Part shown: piece by piece, positions 18,301 through 25,826 of the stretch
Numbering within the stretch: the stretch's first letter is position 1
Layout: each line of letters begins with the position of its first letter
Origin: Desulfuromonas sp. CSMB_57
GTDB taxonomy: Bacteria > Desulfobacterota > Desulfuromonadia > Desulfuromonadales > Syntrophotaleaceae
Assembly (NCBI RefSeq): GCF_020194955.2
Contig: NZ_JAFCIY020000030.1
Location: 1-64,000 of the forward strand
Direction: 5' to 3'
DNA: 64,000 nt
Notes under the pieces: generated by a model
What the model was told of the DNA's origin: nothing
What the model saw: the letters and a program-made list of their open reading frames with translations, nothing else
The model's database searches: none
Made by a program: the position numbers and the translations under genes

Positions 18301-19611
18301 ATGAAAGAGATCAACGTCGGTCTGCTCGGGTTCGGCACCATCGGTGCCGGTGTGGTCAAGGTCTTTCAGCGCAACAGCGCCCTGATGGAACGGCGCCTCG
18401 GCGCGCGTCTGCAATTGATGCGCATTGCCGACCGCGACACCACCACCGATCGCGGCGTGACCACCGCGCCGGGCCAATTGGTCAACGATGCCCAGCAGGT
18501 GCTCGCCGACCCGCAGATCGATGTGGTCATCGAACTCATCGGCGGCTATGAGCCGGCCCGCACCTTCGTGATGCAGGCCATCGCCAACGGCAAGCACGTG
18601 GTCACCGCCAACAAGGCGCTGCTGGCCAAGCATGGCGCCGAGATCTTCGCCGCCGCGGCCGCCAAGGGCGTCTCGGTCATGTTCGAAGCCTCCGTGGGCG
18701 GCGGCATCCCGGTCCTGTCGGCCATCAAGGAAAACCTCTGCGCCAACGAATTCCGCTGCGTGTTCGGCATCCTGAACGGCACCTGCAACTACATCCTGAC
18801 CCGTATGACCAACGAGGGCGCCGACTTCGCCACCGTGCTCAAGGATGCCCAGGCCCACGGTTTCGCCGAGGCCGATCCGACCTTCGACGTCGAGGGCATC
18901 GACACCGCCCACAAGCTGGCCATCCTCGTCTCCCTGTGCTTCGGCACCCGCATCGGCCTGGAGCAGATCTCCATCGAGGGCATCAGCCAGATCACCCCGC
19001 TGGATATCGAATATGCCCGCGAGTTCGGCTACAAGATCAAGCTGTTGGCCATCGGCAAAAAGCAGAACGGTGCCATCGAGGCCCGCGTGCATCCGACCAT
19101 GATTCCGACCCATTACCCCCTGGCCGATGTCGACGGCGTGTTCAACGCCGTGCGCCTGGTGGGGGATTTCGTCGGCCCGGTGATGCTCTACGGCCAGGGC
19201 GCCGGGCGGGACGCCACCGCCAGCGCCGTCATGGGCGACGTCATGGCCATCGCCCGCGACATGCTGGCCGGCAGCGGCGTGCGCACGCCATCCCTGGGCT
19301 ATCTGCCGGAAGCCATCGTCGATCTGCCCATCAAGCCCATGGACGAGATCGTCAGCCAGTATTACCTACGCTTCACGGTGGTTGACCAGCCCAACGTCAT
19401 GGCCAAGATTTCCGGCGTTCTCGGCCGCTGCCAGATCAGCATCGCCTCAATGATGCAGCCGGAACGCCACGCCAGCGGCTCGGTGCCCATCGTCATTATG
19501 ACCCACGAGGCCAAGGAGGCCGATATCCGGGCCGCCCTGGCGGAAATCGACCAACTCGAGGTGGTGCGGGAGCCGAGCCGGTTCATTCGCATCGAAAGCG
19601 AGATGGAATAA
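18301..19611 (+). CDS. hom: Homoserine dehydrogenase
   Basis: It reduces aspartate semialdehyde to homoserine, on the path to threonine and methionine. The 436-residue protein has the NAD(P)-binding GFGTIGAGVV near the start, the catalytic region (ASVGGGIPVL, GILNGTCNYILTRM and EADPTFDVEGIDTAHK), and a C-terminal ACT domain from about residue 355 that normally mediates threonine feedback. ATG 18301 has AAGGAG seven bases upstream; GTG 18295 is in frame but too close to that site. A repeat separates it from nusB. Confidence 0.95.
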   Translation: MKEINVGLLGFGTIGAGVVKVFQRNSALMERRLGARLQLMRIADRDTTTDRGVTTAPGQLVNDAQQVLADPQIDVVIELIGGYEPARTFVMQAIANGKHVVTANKALLAKHGAEIFAAAAAKGVSVMFEASVGGGIPVLSAIKENLCANEFRCVFGILNGTCNYILTRMTNEGADFATVLKDAQAHGFAEADPTFDVEGIDTAHKLAILVSLCFGTRIGLEQISIEGISQITPLDIEYAREFGYKIKLLAIGKKQNGAIEARVHPTMIPTHYPLADVDGVFNAVRLVGDFVGPVMLYGQGAGRDATASAVMGDVMAIARDMLAGSGVRTPSLGYLPEAIVDLPIKPMDEIVSQYYLRFTVVDQPNVMAKISGVLGRCQISIASMMQPERHASGSVPIVIMTHEAKEADIRAALAEIDQLEVVREPSRFIRIESEME

Positions 19612-19617
19612 GCAGTT

Positions 19618-19665
19618 GCACCAACAAAAACGGCGTCCCGAAGGGGGCGCCGTTTTTGTTGGTGC
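19618..19665. terminator. Strong bidirectional terminator after hom
   Basis: An 18-bp perfect stem (GCACCAACAAAAACGGCG and its complement) with a 12-base loop; the arms carry AAAAA and TTTTT runs, so it can work on both strands. Confidence 0.85.
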
Positions 19666-19785
19666 CGGCTGAACGCCGAAGGCCGTCAACTTGCCGTCAC
19701 CTCTAAAATCCATTTCGCCGCCAGGCTGCCGAGCAACCAAGAGCCTTTGCCGGCTGACTAGGCATTTCTTTTCCATGGAAAAACC

Positions 19786-21399
19786 ATGATCACTCCGGTA
19801 ATTCTCTCCGGCGGAACCGGTTCCCGGCTCTGGCCCTTGTCGCGGGAACTGTATCCGAAACAGCTGCTGCCCCTGGTGAGCGAAGCTACCATGCTGCAGG
19901 AAACCCAGCTGCGATTGAACGGCCTGGAAAATCTGCTGGCGCCCCTGGTGGTGTGCAACGAAAGCCACCGCTTCATGGTGGCCGAGCAGCTGCGCCAGGC
20001 CCAAGTCCCGGCCGGCGCCATCCTGCTGGAACCGGTGGGCCGCAACACCGCGCCGGCGGTGGCGGTGGCGGCGCTGCAGGCCCAAAAAACGGGGGACGAT
20101 CCGGTGCTGCTGGTGCTGCCGGCGGACCATGTGATTGTCGACGGCGAGACCTTCCGCAACGCCGTGCTGCACGGAGCGGAGTTCGCGCGGGCCGGGAAGC
20201 TGGTCACGTTTGGGATTGTGCCAACGAAACCTGAAACTGGGTATGGCTACATACGCGCGGATCGTGCGTGTCATTTGTTTGAAAACCGTCATTTGTCATT
20301 GGTCACTAGTCATTTGTCTGAAAACCGTCATTCGTCATTGGTCACTTGTCATTTGCCAAAAACCAAGGACCAAGGACCAATGACTAATGACTCGACGGCG
20401 CAAGCCGTCGTTACAAATGACCAAGGACCAATGACGAATGACGGTTTTACAACAAATGACCAAGGACCAATGACTAATGACGCCACTGCATTTCAAGTGG
20501 CCAAATTCGTTGAAAAACCGGATCTGCCTACTGCCGAGTCCTATCTCGCTTCCGGCGACTACTATTGGAACAGCGGCATGTTCATGTTCCGGGCTTCGCG
20601 GTATTTGGAGGAGTTGGCGACGTTCGCGCCGCAGATGTTGGCCTGCTGCCGGGAGGCTCTGGAGAAGGCGCAGCGGGATCTGGATTTCGTGCGGCTGGAT
20701 GCGGCGGCCTTTGCCGCCTGCCCGAAGGATTCCATCGACTACGCGGTGATGGAAAAGACCGCCGAGGCGGTGGTGATTCCCCTGGATGCGGGCTGGAGCG
20801 ATGTCGGGTCCTGGTCGGCCCTGTGGGAAGTGGGGACGACGGATTTGGACGGCAACGTGGTGCGCGGCGATGTGCTGACCCACGACAGCCGCAACTGCTA
20901 CCTGCATGCCACCGGGCGCATGGTGGCGGCGGTGGGGTTGGAGGATCATGTGGTGGTGGAGACCGCCGACGCGGTGCTGGTGGCGCGGCGCGACCGGGCC
21001 CAGGAGGTCAAGGCCATCGTCGACCGGCTCAAGGAGCAGGGGCGCGGCGAGGCCCTGCTGCACCGCAAGGTCAACCGCCCCTGGGGCGCCTATGAGTGTA
21101 TCGATGCGTCCGAGCGGTTCCAGGTCAAGCGCATCACCGTCAATCCCGGCGCCAGTTTGTCCCTGCAGATGCATCACCATCGCGCCGAGCACTGGATCGT
21201 GGTCAAGGGTACCGCCCGCATCACGCGCGGTGACGAGGTGCTGGTGCTGTCGGAAAACCAGTCCACCTACATTCCCCTCGGCGTACCGCACCGGCTGGAG
21301 AATCCCGGTCTGCTTCCGTTGGAACTCATCGAGGTGCAGTCGGGGTCGTATCTTGGGGAGGATGATATTGTGCGTTTTGAGGATCGCTACGGGCGTTAG
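19786..21399 (+). CDS. manC: Mannose-1-phosphate guanylyltransferase / mannose-6-phosphate isomerase with an in-frame repeat insertion
   Basis: It makes GDP-mannose for cell-surface polysaccharide. The 537-residue protein has the N-terminal nucleotidyltransferase (LSGGTGSRLWPLSRELYPKQ) and the C-terminal cupin isomerase domain (RPWGAYECID, LQMHHHRAEHWIVV). Relatives are about 465-480 residues. The excess is a stretch of about 71 residues (162-232), encoded by heptamer repeats at 20269-20481 and inserted between GYGYIRAD and VAKFVEKPD, a loop before a conserved block. The insert is a multiple of three and contains no stop, so the gene may still work. The stop falls at the natural end of the family (EDRYGR). 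It is followed by manB, interrupted by an element. Confidence 0.9.
   Translation: MITPVILSGGTGSRLWPLSRELYPKQLLPLVSEATMLQETQLRLNGLENLLAPLVVCNESHRFMVAEQLRQAQVPAGAILLEPVGRNTAPAVAVAALQAQKTGDDPVLLVLPADHVIVDGETFRNAVLHGAEFARAGKLVTFGIVPTKPETGYGYIRADRACHLFENRHLSLVTSHLSENRHSSLVTCHLPKTKDQGPMTNDSTAQAVVTNDQGPMTNDGFTTNDQGPMTNDATAFQVAKFVEKPDLPTAESYLASGDYYWNSGMFMFRASRYLEELATFAPQMLACCREALEKAQRDLDFVRLDAAAFAACPKDSIDYAVMEKTAEAVVIPLDAGWSDVGSWSALWEVGTTDLDGNVVRGDVLTHDSRNCYLHATGRMVAAVGLEDHVVVETADAVLVARRDRAQEVKAIVDRLKEQGRGEALLHRKVNRPWGAYECIDASERFQVKRITVNPGASLSLQMHHHRAEHWIVVKGTARITRGDEVLVLSENQSTYIPLGVPHRLENPGLLPLELIEVQSGSYLGEDDIVRFEDRYGR
20269..20481. repeat. Heptamer inverted-repeat insert (GTCATTN / NAATGAC) inside manC
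   Basis: About 213 bases made of GTCATTN-type heptamers in the left half (20269 to about 20355) and the complementary CCAATGAC/TAATGAC type in the right half (about 20362-20481), with a small CGACGGC-GCAA-GCCGTCG hairpin near the centre. The block GTCATTTGTCTGAAAACCGT (from 20309) has its inverted partner at 20436-20461. Both match the ends of the element at 21421-22004, so this looks like a shortened relative lacking the gene. Confidence 0.88.
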
Positions 21400-21420
21400 C
21401 CCGTAGCGATCCTCAAAACG
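21373..21420. repeat. Perfect 22-bp palindrome formed from the manC 3' end
   Basis: Bases 21373-21394 (the last codons of manC) and 21399-21420 are exact reverse complements around the loop GTTA, which includes the start of the stop codon. The second arm is non-coding and ends where the heptamer element begins. It could act as a transcription terminator hairpin without a T-tract. Confidence 0.8.
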
Positions 21421-22004
21421 GGTCATTTGTATAAAAACCGTCATTGGTCATTAGTCATTAGTCATTGGTTTTTGGGAGCCGATGGAGCGAAGGTAGGCGT
21501 TGAGTTTGGGCATGAGTTCCTGCAACAGAGGCTTGGTAGTGTGGATATTATCTTCGGAAAGCAGGCCACGGTTATAGGCGCGGCGCAACCAATGTCGGAC
21601 TTCGTAAAGGGAACCTCTGGCAATGCGTACGAATCTTCGGTTGTCCTGATAAGTTCCCCGGCCGCTGCCTTCAGCAATGTTGGCCCCTACACTGTCCACG
21701 GCACGAACCAGTTGCTTTCCAACAGTATCTCTGGCCAGACCATCCCATTCTGAAACAATCTGCCAGATCTCATCCGCCAATTTTTCCGATAGCTGATAAA
21801 CCCGTAGCCCCTCAAACCCTCGAATCGACACGATGCCCCCATGATGGATTTTAATTTTCCAAATCTAACACCCATCAAAACAAGATCCAAGCGCAAAGGA
21901 CACCCCGGCATTAATAAGAAGGGACCAAAATTCCTAAAATGGATAGGTGTAAACAACAAATGACAAAGGACAAGTGACCAATGACGGTTTCTATACAAAT
22001 GACC
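21421..22004. mobile_element. Candidate small mobile unit: four-helix-bundle gene between 30-bp inverted repeats
   Basis: Bases 21421-21450 and 21975-22004 are inverted repeats with 29 of 30 positions matching. Both consist of heptamers around a TAAAAACCG-like core and extend inward (left) and outward (right) as GTCATTN/NAATGAC arrays. Between them lies one gene on the minus strand encoding an S23-type four-helix-bundle protein and an AT-richer stretch (21832-21960). No transposase is present. A gene-less relative occurs in manC. Calling it mobile is inference from the structure and the second copy. Confidence 0.6.
21451..21831 (-). CDS. Four-helix-bundle protein, S23/23S-rRNA-intervening-sequence family
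   Basis: The 126-residue protein matches the family first found in intervening sequences of 23S rRNA genes (TIGR02436-type). Typical features are the start FEGLRVYQLSEKLADEIW, the block LVRAVDSVGANIAEGSGRG and the following helix RFVRIARGSLYEVRHWLRRA. The family is also related to the accessory protein Avd of diversity-generating retroelements; the molecular function of S23 proteins is not known. The start is GTG at 21831 with GGGGG upstream. The last residues (PMTND) and the TAA stop are encoded by the flanking heptamer repeat. Unlike the classic copies, it lies outside an rRNA gene, between manC and manB. Confidence 0.85.
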   Translation of the reverse strand: MSIRGFEGLRVYQLSEKLADEIWQIVSEWDGLARDTVGKQLVRAVDSVGANIAEGSGRGTYQDNRRFVRIARGSLYEVRHWLRRAYNRGLLSEDNIHTTKPLLQELMPKLNAYLRSIGSQKPMTND

Positions 22005-22019
22005 AATGACGAGTGACCA

Positions 22020-23372
22020 ATGACGATTTTACCTTGCTTTAAAGCCTACGACATTCGCGGCCGGTTGCCGGACGAGCTGAACGAGGACATCGCCTGGCGC
22101 ATCGGCCGGGCCTATGCCGCGTACCTGCGCCCGGAGCGGGTCGTGGTGGGACGCGATGTGCGGCTCAGCAGCGCGGCGTTGTGTGATGCTCTGTCGGCCG
22201 GGCTCATGGCGGGCGGGGCGGAGGTGTTCGATATCGGCCTGTGCGGTACGGAGGAGATCTATTTCGCCACCTTTGCCGCCGGGATGGACGGCGGCATCAT
22301 GGTGACGGCCAGCCACAATCCCATGGATTACAACGGCATGAAACTGGTGCGGCAGGGGGCGCGGCCCATCAGCGGCGACAGCGGTCTGCATGCCATCCGG
22401 GAGTTGGTGGCCCAAAACATTTTTGCTCCGGCGGCGAAATCTGGCTCCCGCTCGGTTATGGAGGTGCGGGCGGATTACGTGGCCCATCTGCTGGGGTACG
22501 TCGAGGTCGGGCAGCTGCGGCCTCTGAAGATCGTGGTCAACGCCGGCAACGGGTGCGCCGGCCCGGTGCTGGATGCGCTGGAGGAACGGCTGCCCTTCGA
22601 GTTCATCAAAATCCACCACCAGCCGGACGGCACTTTTCCCCACGGCATTCCCAATCCCCTGCTGCCGGAGAACCGCGCGGCCACGGCCGAGGCGGTGCTG
22701 GCCCACGGCGCGGATCTGGGCATCGCCTGGGACGGCGATTTCGATCGCTGTTTCCTCTTTGACGAGCAGGGTGCCTTCATCGAAGGCTATTACGTGGTGG
22801 GTCTGCTGGCGGCGGCGTTTCTGCAACACCATCCCGGCGCCCGCATCATCCACGATCCGCGCCTGACCTGGAACACGGTGGACCTGGTCCGGGGCCTGGG
22901 CGGCACGCCGGTCATGAGCAAGACCGGCCATGCCTTCATCAAGGAGCGCATGCGGGCCGAGGACGCGGTGTACGGCGGCGAGATGAGCGCCCACCATTAT
23001 TTTCGCGATTTCGCCTACTGCGACAGCGGCATGATCCCCTGGCTGCTGGTGACGGAGCTGATGAGCCGCCGCGGCCAGCCCCTGTCCCGGCTGGTCGGCG
23101 AGCGCATCGCCCGCTACCCGGCCAGCGGCGAAATCAATCGCCGCCTGAGGGATCCGGCGGCCACCCTGGCCCGCATCGAGGCCCATTACCTCGGCGCGGC
23201 CCGGGGTGCGGATTTTACCGACGGCCTGAGCATGGAATTCGACCGCTGGCGCTTCAACCTGCGCAGTTCCAACACCGAACCGGTGGTGCGGCTGAATGTG
23301 GAGAGTCGCGGCGACCAGGCCTTGATGGAGGACAAGACGCGGGAGATTCTGGGGCTGATGGCGGGGGACTGA
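22020..23372 (+). CDS. manB: Phosphomannomutase/phosphohexomutase
   Basis: It interconverts mannose 6-phosphate and mannose 1-phosphate, supplying ManC. The 450-residue protein has the phosphoserine loop S98 in [13 protein letters not shown], the metal-binding [11 protein letters not shown] near residue 240, the sugar-binding [12 protein letters not shown] and the phosphate-binding [14 protein letters not shown] at the end. The ATG at 22020 lies inside a CCAATGAC heptamer of the neighbouring repeat, and the family-typical [14 protein letters not shown] follows. The ribosome binding site is weak, so the repeat may have replaced the original leader. Confidence 0.93.
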   Translation: MTILPCFKAYDIRGRLPDELNEDIAWRIGRAYAAYLRPERVVVGRDVRLSSAALCDALSAGLMAGGAEVFDIGLCGTEEIYFATFAAGMDGGIMVTASHNPMDYNGMKLVRQGARPISGDSGLHAIRELVAQNIFAPAAKSGSRSVMEVRADYVAHLLGYVEVGQLRPLKIVVNAGNGCAGPVLDALEERLPFEFIKIHHQPDGTFPHGIPNPLLPENRAATAEAVLAHGADLGIAWDGDFDRCFLFDEQGAFIEGYYVVGLLAAAFLQHHPGARIIHDPRLTWNTVDLVRGLGGTPVMSKTGHAFIKERMRAEDAVYGGEMSAHHYFRDFAYCDSGMIPWLLVTELMSRRGQPLSRLVGERIARYPASGEINRRLRDPAATLARIEAHYLGAARGADFTDGLSMEFDRWRFNLRSSNTEPVVRLNVESRGDQALMEDKTREILGLMAGD

Positions 23373-23755
23373 GGGAGGCAGCCGGGCCCTGCTTGACTCT
23401 ATACCTTCATGCCCACCTGCTACAATCTGCGCAATCTGCGTCGAGAGACTTTGAATTCAAGGTCAAAGGCAATTTAGCCGCAGATACACGCAGATGAACG
23501 CGGATCAGGGCAAGGTCAAGGGCAAGTTTTACCACCCGCTTCGCTCGAGCCGCAGAGAACACAGAGTAAAGGCGGGAGAAAATCTTAAGAACCTGGTCTT
23601 GGGTTAAAACCTAGAAAAAGGTTCTTTGTTTAAGGTGTTATCGGTGTCCATCTGCGTGCATCTGTGGCAAAAAAGGTTTTAGAATTTTGGTTTTCTCAGA
23701 TTGGACTCCGTGTCCTCTGTGCCTCGAGCGTAGCGGGTGGTGAAACAGGTTTTGC
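23373..23755. repeat. Gene-free gap with composite CGCAGAT / CCACCCGCT repeat
   Basis: No gene is seen. Segment A (23476-23505, CGCAGAT-type) has an inverted partner at 23640-23668, and segment B (23527-23566, ACCACCCGCTTCGCTCGAG) has one at 23715-23746. The order A-B-A'-B' is interleaved rather than nested. A smaller AGAACCT/AGGTTCT hairpin lies at 23588-23624. The right end of B' lies 10 bases short of the stop codon of the propeller lipoprotein gene. Confidence 0.75.
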
Positions 23756-24964
23756 CTATTGCGGGTCGGGCCCAATAAATTCCACCTGAATGATCTGCTG
23801 GGCGCCGTAGGGGATGCCGTAGAATTTGTTGTTGATCCGATCGCCCGTGACCCACTTGCCGGTGCTTGTGGGCACGATGCCCTCGAGGGGGATGCGGGTG
23901 GCGGTGCCGGCCTCGGGATCGATGACCAGCAGGTCCGAAGCGGTGTAGGGGACGGCGTAGATGTTGCCGTCGGGGCCCAGGACGGCTTCCGACCAGCCGG
24001 CGCCGGAAAAATTGGCCCTCAGGTTGTGCAGGGCGGCCGTATTGGTCATGGGGTCGATGATCAGGATGTCCGGGGATTGGCTGTAGGGAATGGCGTAAAT
24101 CTTGCCGTCGGGAGCGAGAATCCCCTCGGCGTACTTGTGCTGTCGCGTCAGCTTGGCGCCGAGGTCGTCACGAAAGGCTATCCCCGACGCCGGATCGATG
24201 ATGAGGATGTCCCGGGCATGGCGGGGCATGCCGTAAATGCGGCCGTTGCCGGCACGGATTCCTCCGGACCACTTGTGGGAACCGTGCAACCTGGCCCCCA
24301 TGTCGCTGCGCACGGCGGTGCCGGCCATGGCATCGATGATCAGGATGTCTCGGGCATTTCTAGGGATGCAGTAGATTTTGTTATCCAGGCCGAGCACGGC
24401 GCCGGCCCACTTGGCCCGGTCGGACAGGTCCAGACCGAAGTCGGTCTGCGTCGCGGTGCCGGCGATGGGGTCGATGATCAGCACGGTCGAGGCATGGTAG
24501 GGTACCCCATAAATTTTCCCGTCCGGGCCAAGGCATCCGCTGGCCCATTTTGACCCGCCTTGCAGTGTTTCTCCCAAGGTGCTGCGGGTGGCGCTGTTGG
24601 TGCGCGGGTCGATGATGAGGATGTCCTCTGCGCTGTAGGGAATGCCGTAGATTCTGCCGTCCGGGCCTTTGACGCCGCCCCACCATTTGGATTTCGTTTC
24701 GAATGGTTTCGCGCCGAATTTGCCGATGGTGACAACGAGGGTGAATTCGGCTCCCGGCAGGCGTACGGACTGTACTCGCTGGCCGTTGAGCTTGCTGGAC
24801 CGCAGGGCACCCGTCTTGGCTCCGTTTGCGCCCATGGGACCTGGCTCGGAGTGCATCACGCGGGAAGCAGGTGTTTTGGAATGGAGTTCGGGGCCTTCTT
24901 CGTTGCTGCAGGCCATCACACAGAACACCGCCAGCCACCACAACACAATTGCAGGAATTTTCAT
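23756..24964 (-). CDS. Seven-bladed beta-propeller lipoprotein, function unknown
   Basis: The 402-residue protein begins with a lipoprotein signal (MKIPAIVLWWLAVFCVMAC, lipidated at C19) and a short linker. It then has about seven repeats of roughly 46 residues with the pattern W-x2-G-x5-DG-x-IYG-x-PY-x4-ILIIDP-x6-T, which fits a seven-bladed propeller. The last blade is shorter. ATG 24964 has AAGGGG upstream; earlier in-frame starts would precede the signal peptide. No catalytic residues can be named; repeats of this type are seen in surface and extracellular proteins. It is divergent from the exported zinc-finger-like gene at 25261. Confidence 0.8.
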   Translation of the reverse strand: MKIPAIVLWWLAVFCVMACSNEEGPELHSKTPASRVMHSEPGPMGANGAKTGALRSSKLNGQRVQSVRLPGAEFTLVVTIGKFGAKPFETKSKWWGGVKGPDGRIYGIPYSAEDILIIDPRTNSATRSTLGETLQGGSKWASGCLGPDGKIYGVPYHASTVLIIDPIAGTATQTDFGLDLSDRAKWAGAVLGLDNKIYCIPRNARDILIIDAMAGTAVRSDMGARLHGSHKWSGGIRAGNGRIYGMPRHARDILIIDPASGIAFRDDLGAKLTRQHKYAEGILAPDGKIYAIPYSQSPDILIIDPMTNTAALHNLRANFSGAGWSEAVLGPDGNIYAVPYTASDLLVIDPEAGTATRIPLEGIVPTSTGKWVTGDRINNKFYGIPYGAQQIIQVEFIGPDPQ

Positions 24965-25260
24965 GCTCGGCCCCTTGGGGAGAGGGCCATGGGCGCAGGG
25001 CAAGAAGGGGGAGGCGGTCCATGGCGGGTCCCTGTCCAAAAGCATACAACCCGAAAGGCGCGATGCCAGGGACACGTCGAATTTTGCCGGTGGCGGACCG
25101 CCCTTCTTTGAAAAACCTTGACGATCCAATCCCGGGTGGCGCAATAATACCCATATACAGGTTGCTAGAAAATTTTCCTGCATCGCCAACTGTTTGAGTA
25201 CGCAGCAGAAATGGTTTTCGTGGCAGCATTGGCAGGGCTCACCTTGCGGAGATTTTCGAC
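24965..25260. promoter_or_regulatory. Divergent intergenic region with a possible promoter for the C2H2-like gene
   Basis: About 296 bases between the two divergent genes of exported proteins. TTGACG at 25118-25123 and CAATAA/AATAAT at 25142-25148, spaced 18-19 bases, could be a promoter for the plus-strand gene. No clear promoter for the minus-strand gene was found. Confidence 0.4.
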
Positions 25261-25806
25261 ATGAACAGGTTCGTCGCTGCAATCCTATTCGTCATGGCGG
25301 TTTTCCTGCATGGTCCGTCGGTAAGCGGGACGGCAGGGCATGAATCGGGGGCGGGCCGGACCGCACCCCTGGTCGATTGCTCGAACTGCAGTCTTGATCT
25401 TATGAATCCCGGGCGTTGGAAGGAACGACTCGTCGCCCCGTCCAAGCCGGTTGCCGCGCCCATTTGGTGCGCCGCCTGCGGCCTGGAGTTCCCCTCCGCC
25501 GACGCCTTGCAGCAGCATCTGCGGGAGCATCCGGAACACCGGACCGCGCCCTTGGTGGATTGCATGAACTGCAGTCTGGATTTGATCAATCCGGGGCGTT
25601 GGAAGGAACAGCTCACCAGTCCGGCCCAACCGGTGGCCGCGCCGATTCGATGCACGGCCTGCGGATTGGAATTTTCATCCGGCGAAGGGTTGCAGCAACA
25701 TTTGCGGGAACATCCGGAACATCGGACCGCTCCTCTTATCGATTGTTCGAACTGTGGGCTGGACTACACCCGACCGGATCGCTGGAAAGAGAAACTCCGG
25801 AAATAG
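25261..25806 (+). CDS. Exported protein with two C2H2 zinc-finger-like motifs in a tandem repeat
   Basis: The 181-residue protein has a signal peptide (residues 1 to about 23) followed by 2.3 copies of a 61-residue module. Each module has a DCxNCxLD knuckle (C40/C43, C101/C104, C162/C165), a GRWKE segment, then a finger with exact classical C2H2 spacing, C-x2-C-x12-H-x3-H: C70, C73, H86, H90 and C131, C134, H147, H151. The linker PEHRTAP joins the copies. The repeats are also alike at the DNA level, so the duplication is fairly recent. Export would place the fingers in the periplasm, so metal binding or protein contact is likelier than DNA binding. Function unknown. GGAG precedes the ATG. Confidence 0.78.
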   Translation: MNRFVAAILFVMAVFLHGPSVSGTAGHESGAGRTAPLVDCSNCSLDLMNPGRWKERLVAPSKPVAAPIWCAACGLEFPSADALQQHLREHPEHRTAPLVDCMNCSLDLINPGRWKEQLTSPAQPVAAPIRCTACGLEFSSGEGLQQHLREHPEHRTAPLIDCSNCGLDYTRPDRWKEKLRK

Positions 25807-25826
25807 CCCCGGGCAAAGGGGCGGGG

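Noticed and set aside
20269-20481. Frameshift or pseudogene in manC
   Set aside because: The insert keeps the reading frame, contains no stop, and conserved blocks resume directly after it. manC is therefore treated as intact with an insertion, although activity is untested.
21421-22004. Known insertion sequence
   Set aside because: No transposase frame or DDE/HUH motif is present and no target-site duplication was found, so it is only called a candidate mobile unit.
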